Program-made: the position numbers and the translations under genes
Assembly: GCF_000010725.1 (NCBI RefSeq)
Contig: NC_013859.1
Location: forward strand, 144,001-208,000
Source: Azospirillum sp. B510
GTDB lineage: Bacteria; Pseudomonadota; Alphaproteobacteria; Azospirillales; Azospirillaceae
DNA: 64,000 bases
Direction of reading: 5' to 3'
Shown: piece by piece, positions 8,044 through 15,987 of the stretch
How the letters are laid out: each line of letters begins with the position of its first letter
How positions within the stretch are numbered: the first letter of the stretch is position 1
The notes under the pieces: model-generated
Database searches by the model: none
The model's input: only the letters and a program-made list of their open reading frames with translations
What the model was told of the DNA's origin: nothing

Positions 8044-8436
8044 ATGGATTTGAGCAAAATCGGGTTCTTTCAGCTTGCCGGAACGCGCCTGGACTATCTG
8101 GCGCAGCGGCAGAAGCTGATCGCCGAGAATGTCGTGAACGCCAACACGCCCGACTACCAGGCGCGCGACCTGAAATCCTTCGACAGCCTGATGGACGGCA
8201 TCCGCCCGGTGGAGGCCGCCCGCACCTCCGGCCTGCATCTGGCGAGCAGCCGCTCGACCGCCGGTTTCCGCGAGGAGGGCAAGGCCGCCCTGTGGGAATC
8301 GACGCCGTCGGGCAACGCGGTGTCGCTGGAGCAGGAGATGATCAAGGGCGGCGAGACCCGCGACGCCTTCGCGCTGACCACCAGCCTGTTCCAGCGCAAT
8401 GTGCAGATGCTGCGCATGGCCTGGAAGAATGGTTAA
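8044..8436 (+). CDS. flgB: Flagellar basal-body rod protein FlgB
   Basis: A 130-residue proximal rod subunit. The N-terminal KLIAENVVNANTPDYQARD carries the ANxxTP(D/G)Y/F signature shared by rod, hook and hook-associated proteins, and the C-terminal helix ends in LFQRNVQMLRMAWKNG, typical of FlgB. FlgB is exported through the flagellar type III apparatus and sits next to FliE at the base of the rod. First gene of a co-directional set with flgC, fliE and fliQ, 15 bases before flgC. Confidence 0.95.
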   Translation: MDLSKIGFFQLAGTRLDYLAQRQKLIAENVVNANTPDYQARDLKSFDSLMDGIRPVEAARTSGLHLASSRSTAGFREEGKAALWESTPSGNAVSLEQEMIKGGETRDAFALTTSLFQRNVQMLRMAWKNG

Positions 8437-8451
8437 GGACGGAGACCAGCC

Positions 8452-8871
8452 ATGATGAACGATGTCCTCGGCGCCACGCTGAAGATCGCCGGAGCCGGGC
8501 TTCAGGCGCAATCGACCCGCCTGCGGGTGGTGGCGGAAAACCTCGCCAATGCCGACAGCACCGCCACCGCCAAGGGTGGCGACCCCTACCGCCGCAAGAC
8601 GGTGTCCTTCGACAGCGTGATGGACCGCGGCGTCGGGGCGGAGCTGGTGCGGGTCAAGCAGATCGGCCGCGACCGCAGCGACTTCCAGCTGGCCTACGAC
8701 CCCTCCCACCCGGCGGCCGATGACAAGGGCTATGTCAAGAAGCCGAACGTCCAGCCACTGGTCGAGATGATGGACATGCGCGAGGCCGGCCGCGCCTTCG
8801 AGGCCAGCATGAACGTCATCGAACAATCCCGCGCGATGATGACCCGCGTCGTCGACCTGCTGCGCAGCTGA
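8452..8871 (+). CDS. flgC: Flagellar basal-body rod protein FlgC
   Basis: A 139-residue proximal rod protein. It shows the N-terminal rod signature RVVAENLANADSTAT, the middle GDPYRRKTVSF block specific for FlgC, a conserved DPSHPAADDKGYVKKPNV segment, and the C-terminal coiled helix with FEASMNVIEQSRAMMTR. Length equals the family norm. It lies between flgB and fliE with short gaps, in the order usual for the rod operon. Confidence 0.96.
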   Translation: MMNDVLGATLKIAGAGLQAQSTRLRVVAENLANADSTATAKGGDPYRRKTVSFDSVMDRGVGAELVRVKQIGRDRSDFQLAYDPSHPAADDKGYVKKPNVQPLVEMMDMREAGRAFEASMNVIEQSRAMMTRVVDLLRS

Positions 8872-8882
8872 GGAGCCGTTCC

Positions 8883-9242
8883 ATGATCGAGATGTCCGTC
8901 GGCCGCGTCGCCGCCGCCTATGCCGCCAACCGCAGCCCCATCGCCAGCGGCGTCGCCGAGGCCCAGGCGGCGACCTCGCCGCTCTCCGCCGCCGGGCGGA
9001 CCGACGCGGTGGCGGCCGGCGCTGAGAGCGACTTCGGCGGCTTCCTCGACAAGTCGATCTCCCAGGCGGTCGATACGCTGAAGGAGAGCGAACGCGTGTC
9101 GCTCGCCGCCGTGTCGGGCAAGGCCAGCGCCCAGGATGTGGTGCGCTCCGTCCTCGCCGCCGAGATGACGGTGCAGAGCGTCGTCGCCATCCGCGACAAG
9201 ATGGTCCAGGCCTATCAGGAAATCATGCGCATCGCGGTGTGA
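8883..9242 (+). CDS. fliE: Flagellar hook-basal body protein FliE
   Basis: A 119-residue protein joining the MS ring to the rod. The first 45 residues are Ala/Ser-rich; the family core begins at FGGFLDKSISQAVDTLKESE and runs through SAQDVVRSVLAAEMTVQSVVAIRDKMVQAYQEIMRI, the highly conserved C-terminal FliE helix that ends at the stop. It follows flgC by 11 bases. Confidence 0.94.
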   Translation: MIEMSVGRVAAAYAANRSPIASGVAEAQAATSPLSAAGRTDAVAAGAESDFGGFLDKSISQAVDTLKESERVSLAAVSGKASAQDVVRSVLAAEMTVQSVVAIRDKMVQAYQEIMRIAV

Positions 9243-9280
9243 GCGGGTGCGCATAAGGGCTTAAGGAGGAACCCCGCTCC

Positions 9281-9547
9281 ATGAACCAGGCCGATGTGCT
9301 GGAAGTGCTGCGCGGCGGCATCTGGACGACGCTGCTGGTCGCCGCCCCGCCGCTGATCGTCGCGGTGGTGGTGGGTGTCGGCATCTCGCTGGTGCAGGCG
9401 CTGACCCAGGTGCAGGAGATGACGCTGACCTTCGTGCCGAAGATCGTCGCGATCCTGGTGGTGACGGTGCTGGCGCTGCCCTTCATGTATGGCGCGCTCG
9501 CCACCTACGCCGACCGTCTCAGCGACCTGATCGTCGCCATCGACTGA
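9281..9547 (+). CDS. fliQ: Flagellar export gate protein FliQ
   Basis: An 88-residue integral membrane component of the FliPQR export gate. It has two long hydrophobic helices (about residues 15-40 and 53-75) joined by the conserved polar turn VQALTQVQEMTLTFVPKI, the FliQ hallmark. A strong AAGGAGGA Shine-Dalgarno at 9263-9270 supports the ATG at 9281. It lies in the rod operon, whereas its partners fliR, flhB and flhA are 9 kb away. Confidence 0.95.
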   Translation: MNQADVLEVLRGGIWTTLLVAAPPLIVAVVVGVGISLVQALTQVQEMTLTFVPKIVAILVVTVLALPFMYGALATYADRLSDLIVAID

Positions 9548-9556
9548 CGCGCTCCC

Positions 9557-10330
9557 TTGGCGATCCGGCCCCCCCTGTCGCGAACGCTCCCTCTTCTCGT
9601 TGGGCTGCTCGCGGGTCCGGCCGGCGCCATGGCGGCCGGAGGTTCCCAGATCGGCGTCTGGAGCACGGCGCTCTACGCCGCCCCCAAGGCCCCGCCCCAG
9701 CCCGCGCGCAAGGCGTTGCCGGCGGAAGCGCAATGCATCGCCGCCATCCTCGACGCGGAGAAGGCGGCCGGCATCTCCGACCATCTGCTGCTGGCGATGG
9801 GCTTCACCGAATCCGGGCGGCGGACGGAGGACCGGCTGTTCACCGCCTGGCCCTGGACGGTCAACACCGAAGGGCAATCCCATTATTTCCCGACGCGCGA
9901 CGACGCCATCGCCTTCGTGCGCGAGACCCAGGCGCGCGGCGTCCAGTCCATCGACGTCGGCTGTCTCCAGGTCAATCTGCGCTGGCACCCCGACGCCTTT
10001 CCCGACCTCGCCACCGCCTTCGATCCGGTCGCCAACGCCCGCTATGCCGCGTCCTTCCTGTCGGTCCTGCGGCGCGACCATGGATCGCTGGAGACCGCCA
10101 TCGCCCGCTACCACTCCGCCCAGTCCGAGCGCGGCGAGGCCTATCGCCAGCGGGTGGTCGGCAACCTGCGCTGGGTCGCCGGCGCGCTCGGCTATCTGGA
10201 GACGCTGGCGGCGGGGCCGGGCAACGCCGCTCCGGTATGGAGTGCGGCGGAACGCGGGCGGCTGAGCTTCCTGTCCGGCCTGTTCGCCGACGGTCCGGCC
10301 CGGCCGCTGCTGCCGGTGGGGCAGAACTGA
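9557..10330 (+). CDS. Lytic transglycosylase, probably flagellum-associated
   Basis: A 257-residue protein with an N-terminal signal peptide (RTLPLLVGLLAGPAGAMAAG) and an SLT-type lysozyme-like domain. The catalytic glutamate is in LLLAMGFTESGR, followed by the substrate-groove block VGCLQVNLRWHPDAF and the later AIARYHSA motif. Such enzymes cleave the peptidoglycan glycan backbone. The start is a TTG at 9557, nine bases after the fliQ stop; no better start precedes the signal sequence. Its place behind fliQ suggests it opens the wall for rod assembly, as SltF does in Rhodobacter; this is inference from position. Confidence 0.85.
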   Translation: MAIRPPLSRTLPLLVGLLAGPAGAMAAGGSQIGVWSTALYAAPKAPPQPARKALPAEAQCIAAILDAEKAAGISDHLLLAMGFTESGRRTEDRLFTAWPWTVNTEGQSHYFPTRDDAIAFVRETQARGVQSIDVGCLQVNLRWHPDAFPDLATAFDPVANARYAASFLSVLRRDHGSLETAIARYHSAQSERGEAYRQRVVGNLRWVAGALGYLETLAAGPGNAAPVWSAAERGRLSFLSGLFADGPARPLLPVGQN

Positions 10331-10333
10331 TAC

Positions 10334-10356
10334 GCGGTCAGAAAAGTTCTGACCGC
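10334..10356. terminator. Bidirectional terminator hairpin
   Basis: A perfect inverted repeat, GCGGTCAGAA-AAG-TTCTGACCGC, lies in the 31 bases between the convergent transglycosylase gene and siderophore ATPase gene. A ten-base stem with a three-base loop between convergent stops is best read as a shared terminator. Confidence 0.75.
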
Positions 10357-10361
10357 TCCGC

Positions 10362-11180
10362 TCAAACAGTCGGGGGCCCGGCCCCGTGATGGTGGGCGCG
10401 GTGCTGGGCGAGGCTCACGTCGAAATGCGGGGCGCCGCCGCCGGCGACCTCGATGAAACGCCCCCGCACCCGGAACACTGTTTCGATCAGACCGCTGGCG
10501 GCGAGCGCCGCGGGCGGACCGTCGAACATCAGCGTCCCCTGCCGCAGCAGGGAAATCGCGTCGCACACCGCCATCGCCTGATTGATGTCGTGGATCGCCA
10601 TGACGATGGCGACGCCGCGCTCCCGGCTCAGCCGGTGGACGAGGTCGAGCACCTCGACCTGATGGCCGATGTCGAGGAAGGAGGTCGGCTCGTCCAGCAG
10701 CAGGACCCGGGCCTGCTGGGCCAGCGCCGCCGCGATCCAGGCGCGCTGGCGCTCGCCGCCCGACAGCTCGCGCAGGCCGCGATCCGCCAGCGCGGTCAGG
10801 CCGGTGCTGCCCAGCGCCCAGCCGATCGCCTCCTCATCCTCGGGGGCGTAGCGGCGGAACAGCCCGACATGGGCGAAGCGGCCCTGGCGGACCAGTTGCC
10901 CGACGGTCATGTCCTCCGGTGCGGCGGGCTGCTGCGGCAGATAGGCCAGCCTCCGGGCCAGCGCGCGGCGGGGCAGGGCGTGGATGGGTCGTCCATCGAT
11001 CTCCACCCGCCCGGCGGTCGGGCGGATCAGTCCGGCGATGCTTTGCAGCGCCGTGCTTTTGCCCGAGCCGTTCGGTCCGATCAGGCCGCGGATCTCGCCG
11101 GGCCGCAGCGACAGGCGGAAATCCGTCAGCGCCCGGCGGTTGCCATAGACGACGGACAGGTCGGAACAGAGAACCGGCAT
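10362..11180 (-). CDS. Iron-siderophore ABC transporter ATPase (FecE/FhuC-like)
   Basis: A 272-residue ABC ATPase that energises a FecCD-type importer. Walker A GPNGSGKSTALQ is near residue 38, the Q-loop YLPQQPAAPEDMTVGQLV follows, the signature is LSGGERQRAWIAAALAQ, Walker B is VLLLDEPTSFLDIGHQ, and the switch His is in AIHDINQAM. The C-terminal tail is His-rich (QHRAHHHG), not part of the fold. Last gene of a five-gene run; seven bases separate it from the permease gene. Confidence 0.92.
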   Translation of the reverse strand: MPVLCSDLSVVYGNRRALTDFRLSLRPGEIRGLIGPNGSGKSTALQSIAGLIRPTAGRVEIDGRPIHALPRRALARRLAYLPQQPAAPEDMTVGQLVRQGRFAHVGLFRRYAPEDEEAIGWALGSTGLTALADRGLRELSGGERQRAWIAAALAQQARVLLLDEPTSFLDIGHQVEVLDLVHRLSRERGVAIVMAIHDINQAMAVCDAISLLRQGTLMFDGPPAALAASGLIETVFRVRGRFIEVAGGGAPHFDVSLAQHRAHHHGAGPPTV

Positions 11181-11187
11181 GGCACCC

Positions 11188-12243
11188 TCAGGGAGTTTTC
11201 CGAAGCAGGACGATCAGGACGGGAACGCCCAGCAGGGCGGTGACCACGCCGATGGGAATCTCGTCGGGACCACCGACCAGCCGTCCGGCCAGATCCCCGG
11301 CGGTGACCACCACCGCCCCCAGCAGGATCGTCACCGGCAGTAGAAGCCGCTGCCGCCGCCCCACCATATGGCGGGCCAGATGCGGCGTCAGCAACCCGAC
11401 GAAGGCGATCGGCCCGACCGCCCCCACCGCGCTGGCGGCAAGGCCGCAGGCCAGGCAAAGAACCAGCGTGAAGTGCCGACGGTAGGACAGACCGAAGGAT
11501 TGGGCGACGGCGGCGTCGAGGCTCAACAGGTCGAGCGGGCGCAGGATCGCCGGCAGCAACGCCAGCCCGGCCAGCGTGAAGGGGGTGAGGAAGGCGGCAT
11601 GCTCCCAACTGCGGGCATAGAGGCTGCCCGCCAGCCATTCCAGCAGGATTTCGATCCGGGTGGAGCCCCAGCCGGCGATGATGCCCATCGCCAGCGCGTG
11701 CAGCAGCGCGCCGATGGCGACCCCGCACAGGGTGATGCGCATCGGGCCGAGATCATGGCGCAGCGCCAGAAGATGGACCAGCGCCGCGGCCCCCAGCCCG
11801 CCCAGCATGCCGACCGCCGGCAGCCAGGCGACCGGCAGTTCCGGCAGGGTGTTGCCGCCCGGCGCATGGCTGTAGACGCTGGCCAGCAGGAAGACCGCCA
11901 CCGCCAGGGTGGCCCCCTGCGAAATGCCCAGGATCGACGGATCGGCCAGCGGATTGCGGGTGATCCGTTGCAGCAGCAGGCCGGCGACGGCGAAATTGAT
12001 TCCGGCAAGGACGCCGGTGGCGACGCGCGGCAGGCGGAAATCGAGCAGGATGGAGCGCGCCATGGCGCTGCCCCCGCCACTCAGCGTGGCGAGGCTGTCG
12101 GACAGCGGAATGTCGGCGACGCCCAGCAGGACCGCCAGCGGCAGCGACAGGGCGACCGCCAGCAGGCAGCCGCCCATGACCAGCCACCCAGAGCCGGCGC
12201 GGGCGGAGGGGGAGCGGTGGAGCGCGGTCGTGGTGCCGTCCAT
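11188..12243 (-). CDS. FecCD-family iron transport permease (second copy in operon)
   Basis: A 351-residue permease with about nine to ten transmembrane helices. Family signatures are RLPRVATGVLAGINFAVAGLLLQRITRNPLADPSILG, here split for reading, and the late GPIAFVGLLTPHLARHMVG coupling region that docks the ATPase. It is expected to dimerise with the preceding permease and import a ferric siderophore or haem-like compound. The ATG at 12243 precedes a short polar leader; the longer open frame upstream lies within the neighbouring gene. Confidence 0.9.
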   Translation of the reverse strand: MDGTTTALHRSPSARAGSGWLVMGGCLLAVALSLPLAVLLGVADIPLSDSLATLSGGGSAMARSILLDFRLPRVATGVLAGINFAVAGLLLQRITRNPLADPSILGISQGATLAVAVFLLASVYSHAPGGNTLPELPVAWLPAVGMLGGLGAAALVHLLALRHDLGPMRITLCGVAIGALLHALAMGIIAGWGSTRIEILLEWLAGSLYARSWEHAAFLTPFTLAGLALLPAILRPLDLLSLDAAVAQSFGLSYRRHFTLVLCLACGLAASAVGAVGPIAFVGLLTPHLARHMVGRRQRLLLPVTILLGAVVVTAGDLAGRLVGGPDEIPIGVVTALLGVPVLIVLLRKTP

Positions 12244-12245
12244 TC

Positions 12246-13271
12246 TCAGACCCCGGTCCCGGAGGAGAAGCGGTGGCGGCGGACCAGATGGAGGAAGACC
12301 GGTCCGCCGATCAGCGCCGCGACGATGCTGACCGGGATTTCCCGCGGCAGGACGATGGTGCGCGCCACCAGATCGGCGGCCACCACCATGGTGCCGCCCA
12401 GGGCGGCGGTCAGCCCGATCAGCCAGCCGGGACCGGGGGGCTTCAGCAGCCGGGCGATGTGGGGTGCCGCCAGTCCGACGAAGGCGACATGCCCGGCGAC
12501 CGGGGCGACCCCGGCGACCGGCAGAACCGCCAGCAGCAGCAGGACCGGCTTCCACAGGGCGAGGTTCAGGCCCATCCCGGCGGCGGCCTGCTCGCTGAGC
12601 GTGAACAGGGCGACGACGCGCAGGCAGGCGAGCGCGCCGACAAGCCCAATGGCGACCCAGGGCGTCATCGCCAGCAACTGCGGCCAGGATCCGCCTTGGA
12701 AACCGCCGGACAGCCAGAAGAACAGCGAGGTCGATTGCGGGCCGCTGAGCAGGATCAGATAGGTGGTGACGGCACCCAGGAACAGCGCCACGCTGATGCC
12801 GCCCAGCGCCAGGCGCATCGGGCCGCCACCCCCGCCGCCGCCCCGCGCGATCCAGGCGGTCGCTGCGGCGGCGGAAAGCCCGCCCACCAGCCCGACCAGC
12901 GGGTAATAGGCCGAGGAGAAGCCGGGCAGCAGCACGAAGCACAGCAGGATGGCGGTCACAGCACCCGAGGTGACACCGGTCAGCCCCGGCCCGGCCAGCG
13001 GATTGCGCGTCAGGATTTGCAGCAGCAGGCCGGACACCGCCAGCCCGACCCCGCCGACGAAGGCGCACAGGCTGCGCGGCAGCCGCAGGGTCCACACCAG
13101 GATGGAGTCGATGGCGTCGTTCGGGTGGAGCAGGACCGGCAGCAGCGCGTCGGGCCGCAGGGGCCGGCTGCCAAGCAGCAACCCCCAGACGCCGAGCAGC
13201 GCCGACGTCAGCAGCAGGAAGGCCGTCAGCATGGCGGGCGACGACAGGACGGACGGCGGGCGGCTCGCCAT
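12246..13271 (-). CDS. FecCD-family iron transport permease (first copy in operon)
   Basis: A 341-residue paralogue of the next permease with the same marks: LRLPRSLCAFVGGVGLAVSG, LLLQILTRNPLAGPGLTG and the ATPase-docking AGHVAFVGLAAPHIARLLK. The loop IARGGGGGGGPMRLALGG carries an unusual seven-glycine run encoded by a GC repeat, a possible slippage site. The ATG at 13271 is five bases after the binding-protein stop. Two permease genes in tandem suggest a heterodimer, as in FecC-FecD. Confidence 0.9.
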   Translation of the reverse strand: MASRPPSVLSSPAMLTAFLLLTSALLGVWGLLLGSRPLRPDALLPVLLHPNDAIDSILVWTLRLPRSLCAFVGGVGLAVSGLLLQILTRNPLAGPGLTGVTSGAVTAILLCFVLLPGFSSAYYPLVGLVGGLSAAAATAWIARGGGGGGGPMRLALGGISVALFLGAVTTYLILLSGPQSTSLFFWLSGGFQGGSWPQLLAMTPWVAIGLVGALACLRVVALFTLSEQAAAGMGLNLALWKPVLLLLAVLPVAGVAPVAGHVAFVGLAAPHIARLLKPPGPGWLIGLTAALGGTMVVAADLVARTIVLPREIPVSIVAALIGGPVFLHLVRRHRFSSGTGV

Positions 13272-13276
13272 CGCGC

Positions 13277-14245
13277 TTACTTCTGGACGGCGGCGGGGAT
13301 CAGCGTCGCCGCCTCCGCCTTGACGTCGATGGCCGGGAAGCGGTCGGGATAGAGGAAATGGGCGGCCTCGCGCAGAACCAGCTCGCGGGCGATCGGGCCG
13401 TTCGGCTCCACCCACTCGTCGCCGACATAATGGACCCGGCCATTCTTCACCGCCGACAGGCGGTTCCAGATCGGGTTGGACTGGTGCGGGCGTTCCGGGC
13501 CGGAATCATACACGAAGATCACCTCCGGATCCTTTTCCAGCATGGCCTCCAGGCTCATCTCCAGCCCGAAGCGGCCGCCCTGGACCATCGGGCCGGCGAT
13601 GTTCTCGCCGCCGAGCTTGGTGACGATCCAGGCGGCCATGTTCTCGGTGTGGAAGGTGAAGGGGGTGTTTCCCGCCCACATGATCTGGAAGCGCGGATGC
13701 CTGTCTTTCGGCGCCTTGGCTGCATACTCCTCCAGACGCTTGCTGAAGGCGTCGTTCAGCTCCCCGCCGCGCTGCGGCTGGCCGAACAGGGCGGCGAGAT
13801 CCGCCACCTCTTTGAAGCTCTCGCTGTACAGCTCCATGTTGTAGGCGAGGTAGGGGGCGATCTTGTCGAACTGGCCGGCGTTGCCCTGGGTGTAGCGCCG
13901 CATGGCGACGATCAGGTCGGGTTTGGCCTCGGCCAGCAGTTCCAGATTGGGCTTGGCCCGCTGCCCGATCTTCCTCATGCCGGCGGTCAGGCCCAGCAGA
14001 TAATCCGGCTCGCGCCCGGCGGTCATGTAGGTGGTGGCGACCGGCATCACCCCGACCGCCAGCGCCACATCGACGCCGAGATAGGAGACCGCGGCGATGC
14101 GCTGTGGCCTGGCGGGAACCTGGACGGTGACGCCGCGGTCATCGACCACGCCGCGGATCGCGGCATCCTGCGCAAGCGCTGATCCGGCGGTCAGGGCGGC
14201 GACCATTCCCAGGGCGAGGCGGAGTTTCGGCAGGGTCCGGGTCAT
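13277..14245 (-). CDS. Periplasmic iron-siderophore binding protein
   Basis: A 322-residue class-III periplasmic binding protein. It begins with a Sec signal peptide (LGMVAALTAGSALAQDAA, cleavage probably after ALA) and shows the two-lobe FecB/BtuF layout: RPQRIAAVSYLGVDVALAVG in lobe one, NLELLAEAKPDLIVAMRR before the linking helix, and FEMSLEAMLEKDPEVIFVYDSG in lobe two. No lipobox cysteine is present. It sits one base after the MATE gene, which argues for a single transcript. The ligand, probably a ferric siderophore, cannot be told from sequence. Confidence 0.88.
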   Translation of the reverse strand: MTRTLPKLRLALGMVAALTAGSALAQDAAIRGVVDDRGVTVQVPARPQRIAAVSYLGVDVALAVGVMPVATTYMTAGREPDYLLGLTAGMRKIGQRAKPNLELLAEAKPDLIVAMRRYTQGNAGQFDKIAPYLAYNMELYSESFKEVADLAALFGQPQRGGELNDAFSKRLEEYAAKAPKDRHPRFQIMWAGNTPFTFHTENMAAWIVTKLGGENIAGPMVQGGRFGLEMSLEAMLEKDPEVIFVYDSGPERPHQSNPIWNRLSAVKNGRVHYVGDEWVEPNGPIARELVLREAAHFLYPDRFPAIDVKAEAATLIPAAVQK

Positions 14246-14246
14246 C

Positions 14247-15659
14247 TCAGCGTGCTTCCTTTGAAACGAGGGGCGGGGTCGCGATGCCCGTCAGGGGGCG
14301 AAGGTCGAGGAGAAAGCGCCGCCACAGCAGCAGGCTGGTGGCGCCGAAGCCGAGGCAGAGGCCGAACCAGACGCCATGGCCGCCCAGCCCCAGCGGATAG
14401 GCGCACAGCGCCATGGCGGGAATGCCGATCAGCCAATATCCGATCAGCGTGCCGGTCAGACCGGCCCTGGTGTTGCCCAGGCCGCGCAGCAGCCCGACGC
14501 AGACATTCTGCGATCCCTTGAAATATTGATGCGCGATGGCGAACCACAGCAGGGTGGTCGCGGTGGCGATCACGGCGGGATCGGCCTGCCCGCCGAGGAA
14601 GGGACGCAGCACGGCCGAGGGAGCCAGCGCGTAGAGCAGCCCGACCGCCGTCATGATCGACAGGGCGACGGTCATGGCGCGGCGGGCGATGCCGGCCACT
14701 TCATGGCCCAACCCCTTGCCGATGGCGCGGCTGACCAGGATGGAGGAGCCCTGCGACAGGCCGATGTTGACCTGATAGACGATGTAGGCCAGCTGGTTGA
14801 CGATGTTGGAGGCGGCGAGCGCCACCGCGCCGAAGCTGCCCATCAACAGGCTGGCGATCGAGGTGATGGCGGCCTCCGACCCATAGGTCAGGGCGATCGG
14901 GGTTCCCATCCCGGCGATGGTCCTCACCGCCGCCCGATCGGCCCGCCAGGCGTCGAGCGCCAGCAGCGGACCCAGCAGCGGATCCCGCCCGACCGTGCGC
15001 AGATAGACCAGGAAGGTCCAGAGCTGTACCAGCGTGGTGGACAGGCCGACGCCGGCCAGTCCGAGCCGCGGCAGCCCCAGCCAGCCATAGATGAACACCG
15101 CGTTCAGCAGGGCGTTGACCGCGATGGAGACCAGCGTCACCCGCAGCAGCGATCCGGCCCGGCGCATGCCGACCGCGAATTGCCGCAGCACGTTCAGCCA
15201 CAGCATCGGCAGCAGGCCGGGGGCCAGCGTCAGCATGATGCCCTGCGCCTGGGCTGCGACCTCCGGCGTCTGGCCGAGCAGTGGCAGCAACCGGCTGGCC
15301 AGCGCCAGCAGCAGGGCCGCCGCCGTCGCGGTCAGGGTGGCGACCAGCAGGGCGGCGCGCAGCAGGGCGCGGACCTCGGCATTCGCGTCGTCGTCGAGGT
15401 CCTTGACGCCGCTCCGCTTCTCCCCGCGCCCGACGGCACCGGCGACGAGGTTGCCGACGCCCGTCACCATGCCGACGGACATGGTGCGCAACTGGTTGTA
15501 GAGCAGCATGGCCAGCCCGCCGGCGGCCACCGCCTGGACCCCGAGAAGCCCCATCATCAGCAGGTCGGTGCTGGTCAGGGCGACCTGGGCGAATTGGATT
15601 CCGGCGATCGGGGCCGAGAGCGCGATGATGTCCCGGTAGGGATGCAGACGGGTATTCAT
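14247..15659 (-). CDS. MATE-family efflux transporter
   Basis: A 470-residue multidrug and toxin extrusion protein with about twelve membrane segments in two six-helix bundles. The first begins DIIALSAPIAGIQFAQVALTS; the interhelical QLRTMSVGMVTGVGNLVAGAVGRG resembles the family's SxG-x-x-x-x-VAQxxGAG pattern. It opens the operon that encodes a siderophore-type importer, with one base between its stop and the binding-protein start, so it probably exports the cognate siderophore or precursor. That role is inference from linkage. Confidence 0.85.
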   Translation of the reverse strand: MNTRLHPYRDIIALSAPIAGIQFAQVALTSTDLLMMGLLGVQAVAAGGLAMLLYNQLRTMSVGMVTGVGNLVAGAVGRGEKRSGVKDLDDDANAEVRALLRAALLVATLTATAAALLLALASRLLPLLGQTPEVAAQAQGIMLTLAPGLLPMLWLNVLRQFAVGMRRAGSLLRVTLVSIAVNALLNAVFIYGWLGLPRLGLAGVGLSTTLVQLWTFLVYLRTVGRDPLLGPLLALDAWRADRAAVRTIAGMGTPIALTYGSEAAITSIASLLMGSFGAVALAASNIVNQLAYIVYQVNIGLSQGSSILVSRAIGKGLGHEVAGIARRAMTVALSIMTAVGLLYALAPSAVLRPFLGGQADPAVIATATTLLWFAIAHQYFKGSQNVCVGLLRGLGNTRAGLTGTLIGYWLIGIPAMALCAYPLGLGGHGVWFGLCLGFGATSLLLWRRFLLDLRPLTGIATPPLVSKEAR

Positions 15660-15849
15660 GGTTCGATCAGGCCCGAAGCCCGGTATCGCCTGAGGCGGCC
15701 GGACGGATTGAGTCCCGACGGTGTCCGGCCTCTTTCGCCCGGATTCCCTCGGTCAGCGGATGGGTGGTGTCGCCAGGATCAATTCCGGATTGGACGCGCT
15801 CTCTGCATCCCGACCTCGGCGGCTATCTACAGCAGGGGCAAAATGGGAG

Positions 15850-15868
15850 TCAATGAGATTAATTATCA
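15850..15868 (-). promoter_or_regulatory. Candidate Fur box upstream of the iron operon
   Basis: Read on the minus strand the site is GATAATTAATCTCATTGAC, matching 13 of 19 positions of the classical Fur box, including the full GATAAT half and a CATT in the other. It is an AT-rich island in GC-rich DNA, about 190 bases upstream of the MATE start. The gene set makes iron control expected. Irr- or RirA-type sites are alternatives in alphaproteobacteria. Confidence 0.5.
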
Positions 15869-15914
15869 GTTTCATAAATTCCGGCTTTGCCGGCCGGCTT
15901 GAAGCGCCCCGCCC

Positions 15915-15930
15915 TTAAATCCCGGTTTTA
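15915..15930 (+). promoter_or_regulatory. CtrA-like motif upstream of flhA
   Basis: TTAAATCCCGGTTTTA lies 58 bases before the flhA start and nearly repeats the motif between fliI and flgB. The first half is a perfect TTAA; the second is degenerate. The rest of the 328-base gap 15660-15987 holds the candidate Fur box, a small CCGGC-TTT-GCCGG hairpin at 15882-15894 and no visible gene. Confidence 0.35.
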
Positions 15931-15987
15931 CCGCGGCCCCCTATCGTTGCCGGACCATCCCTCCTCCACAAACCCGCCGGGACCCCC

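Noticed and set aside
15930..15950. GGCC...TTGC as a sigma-54 promoter for flhA
   Set aside because: The GG and GC elements are 12 bases apart, not the required ten.
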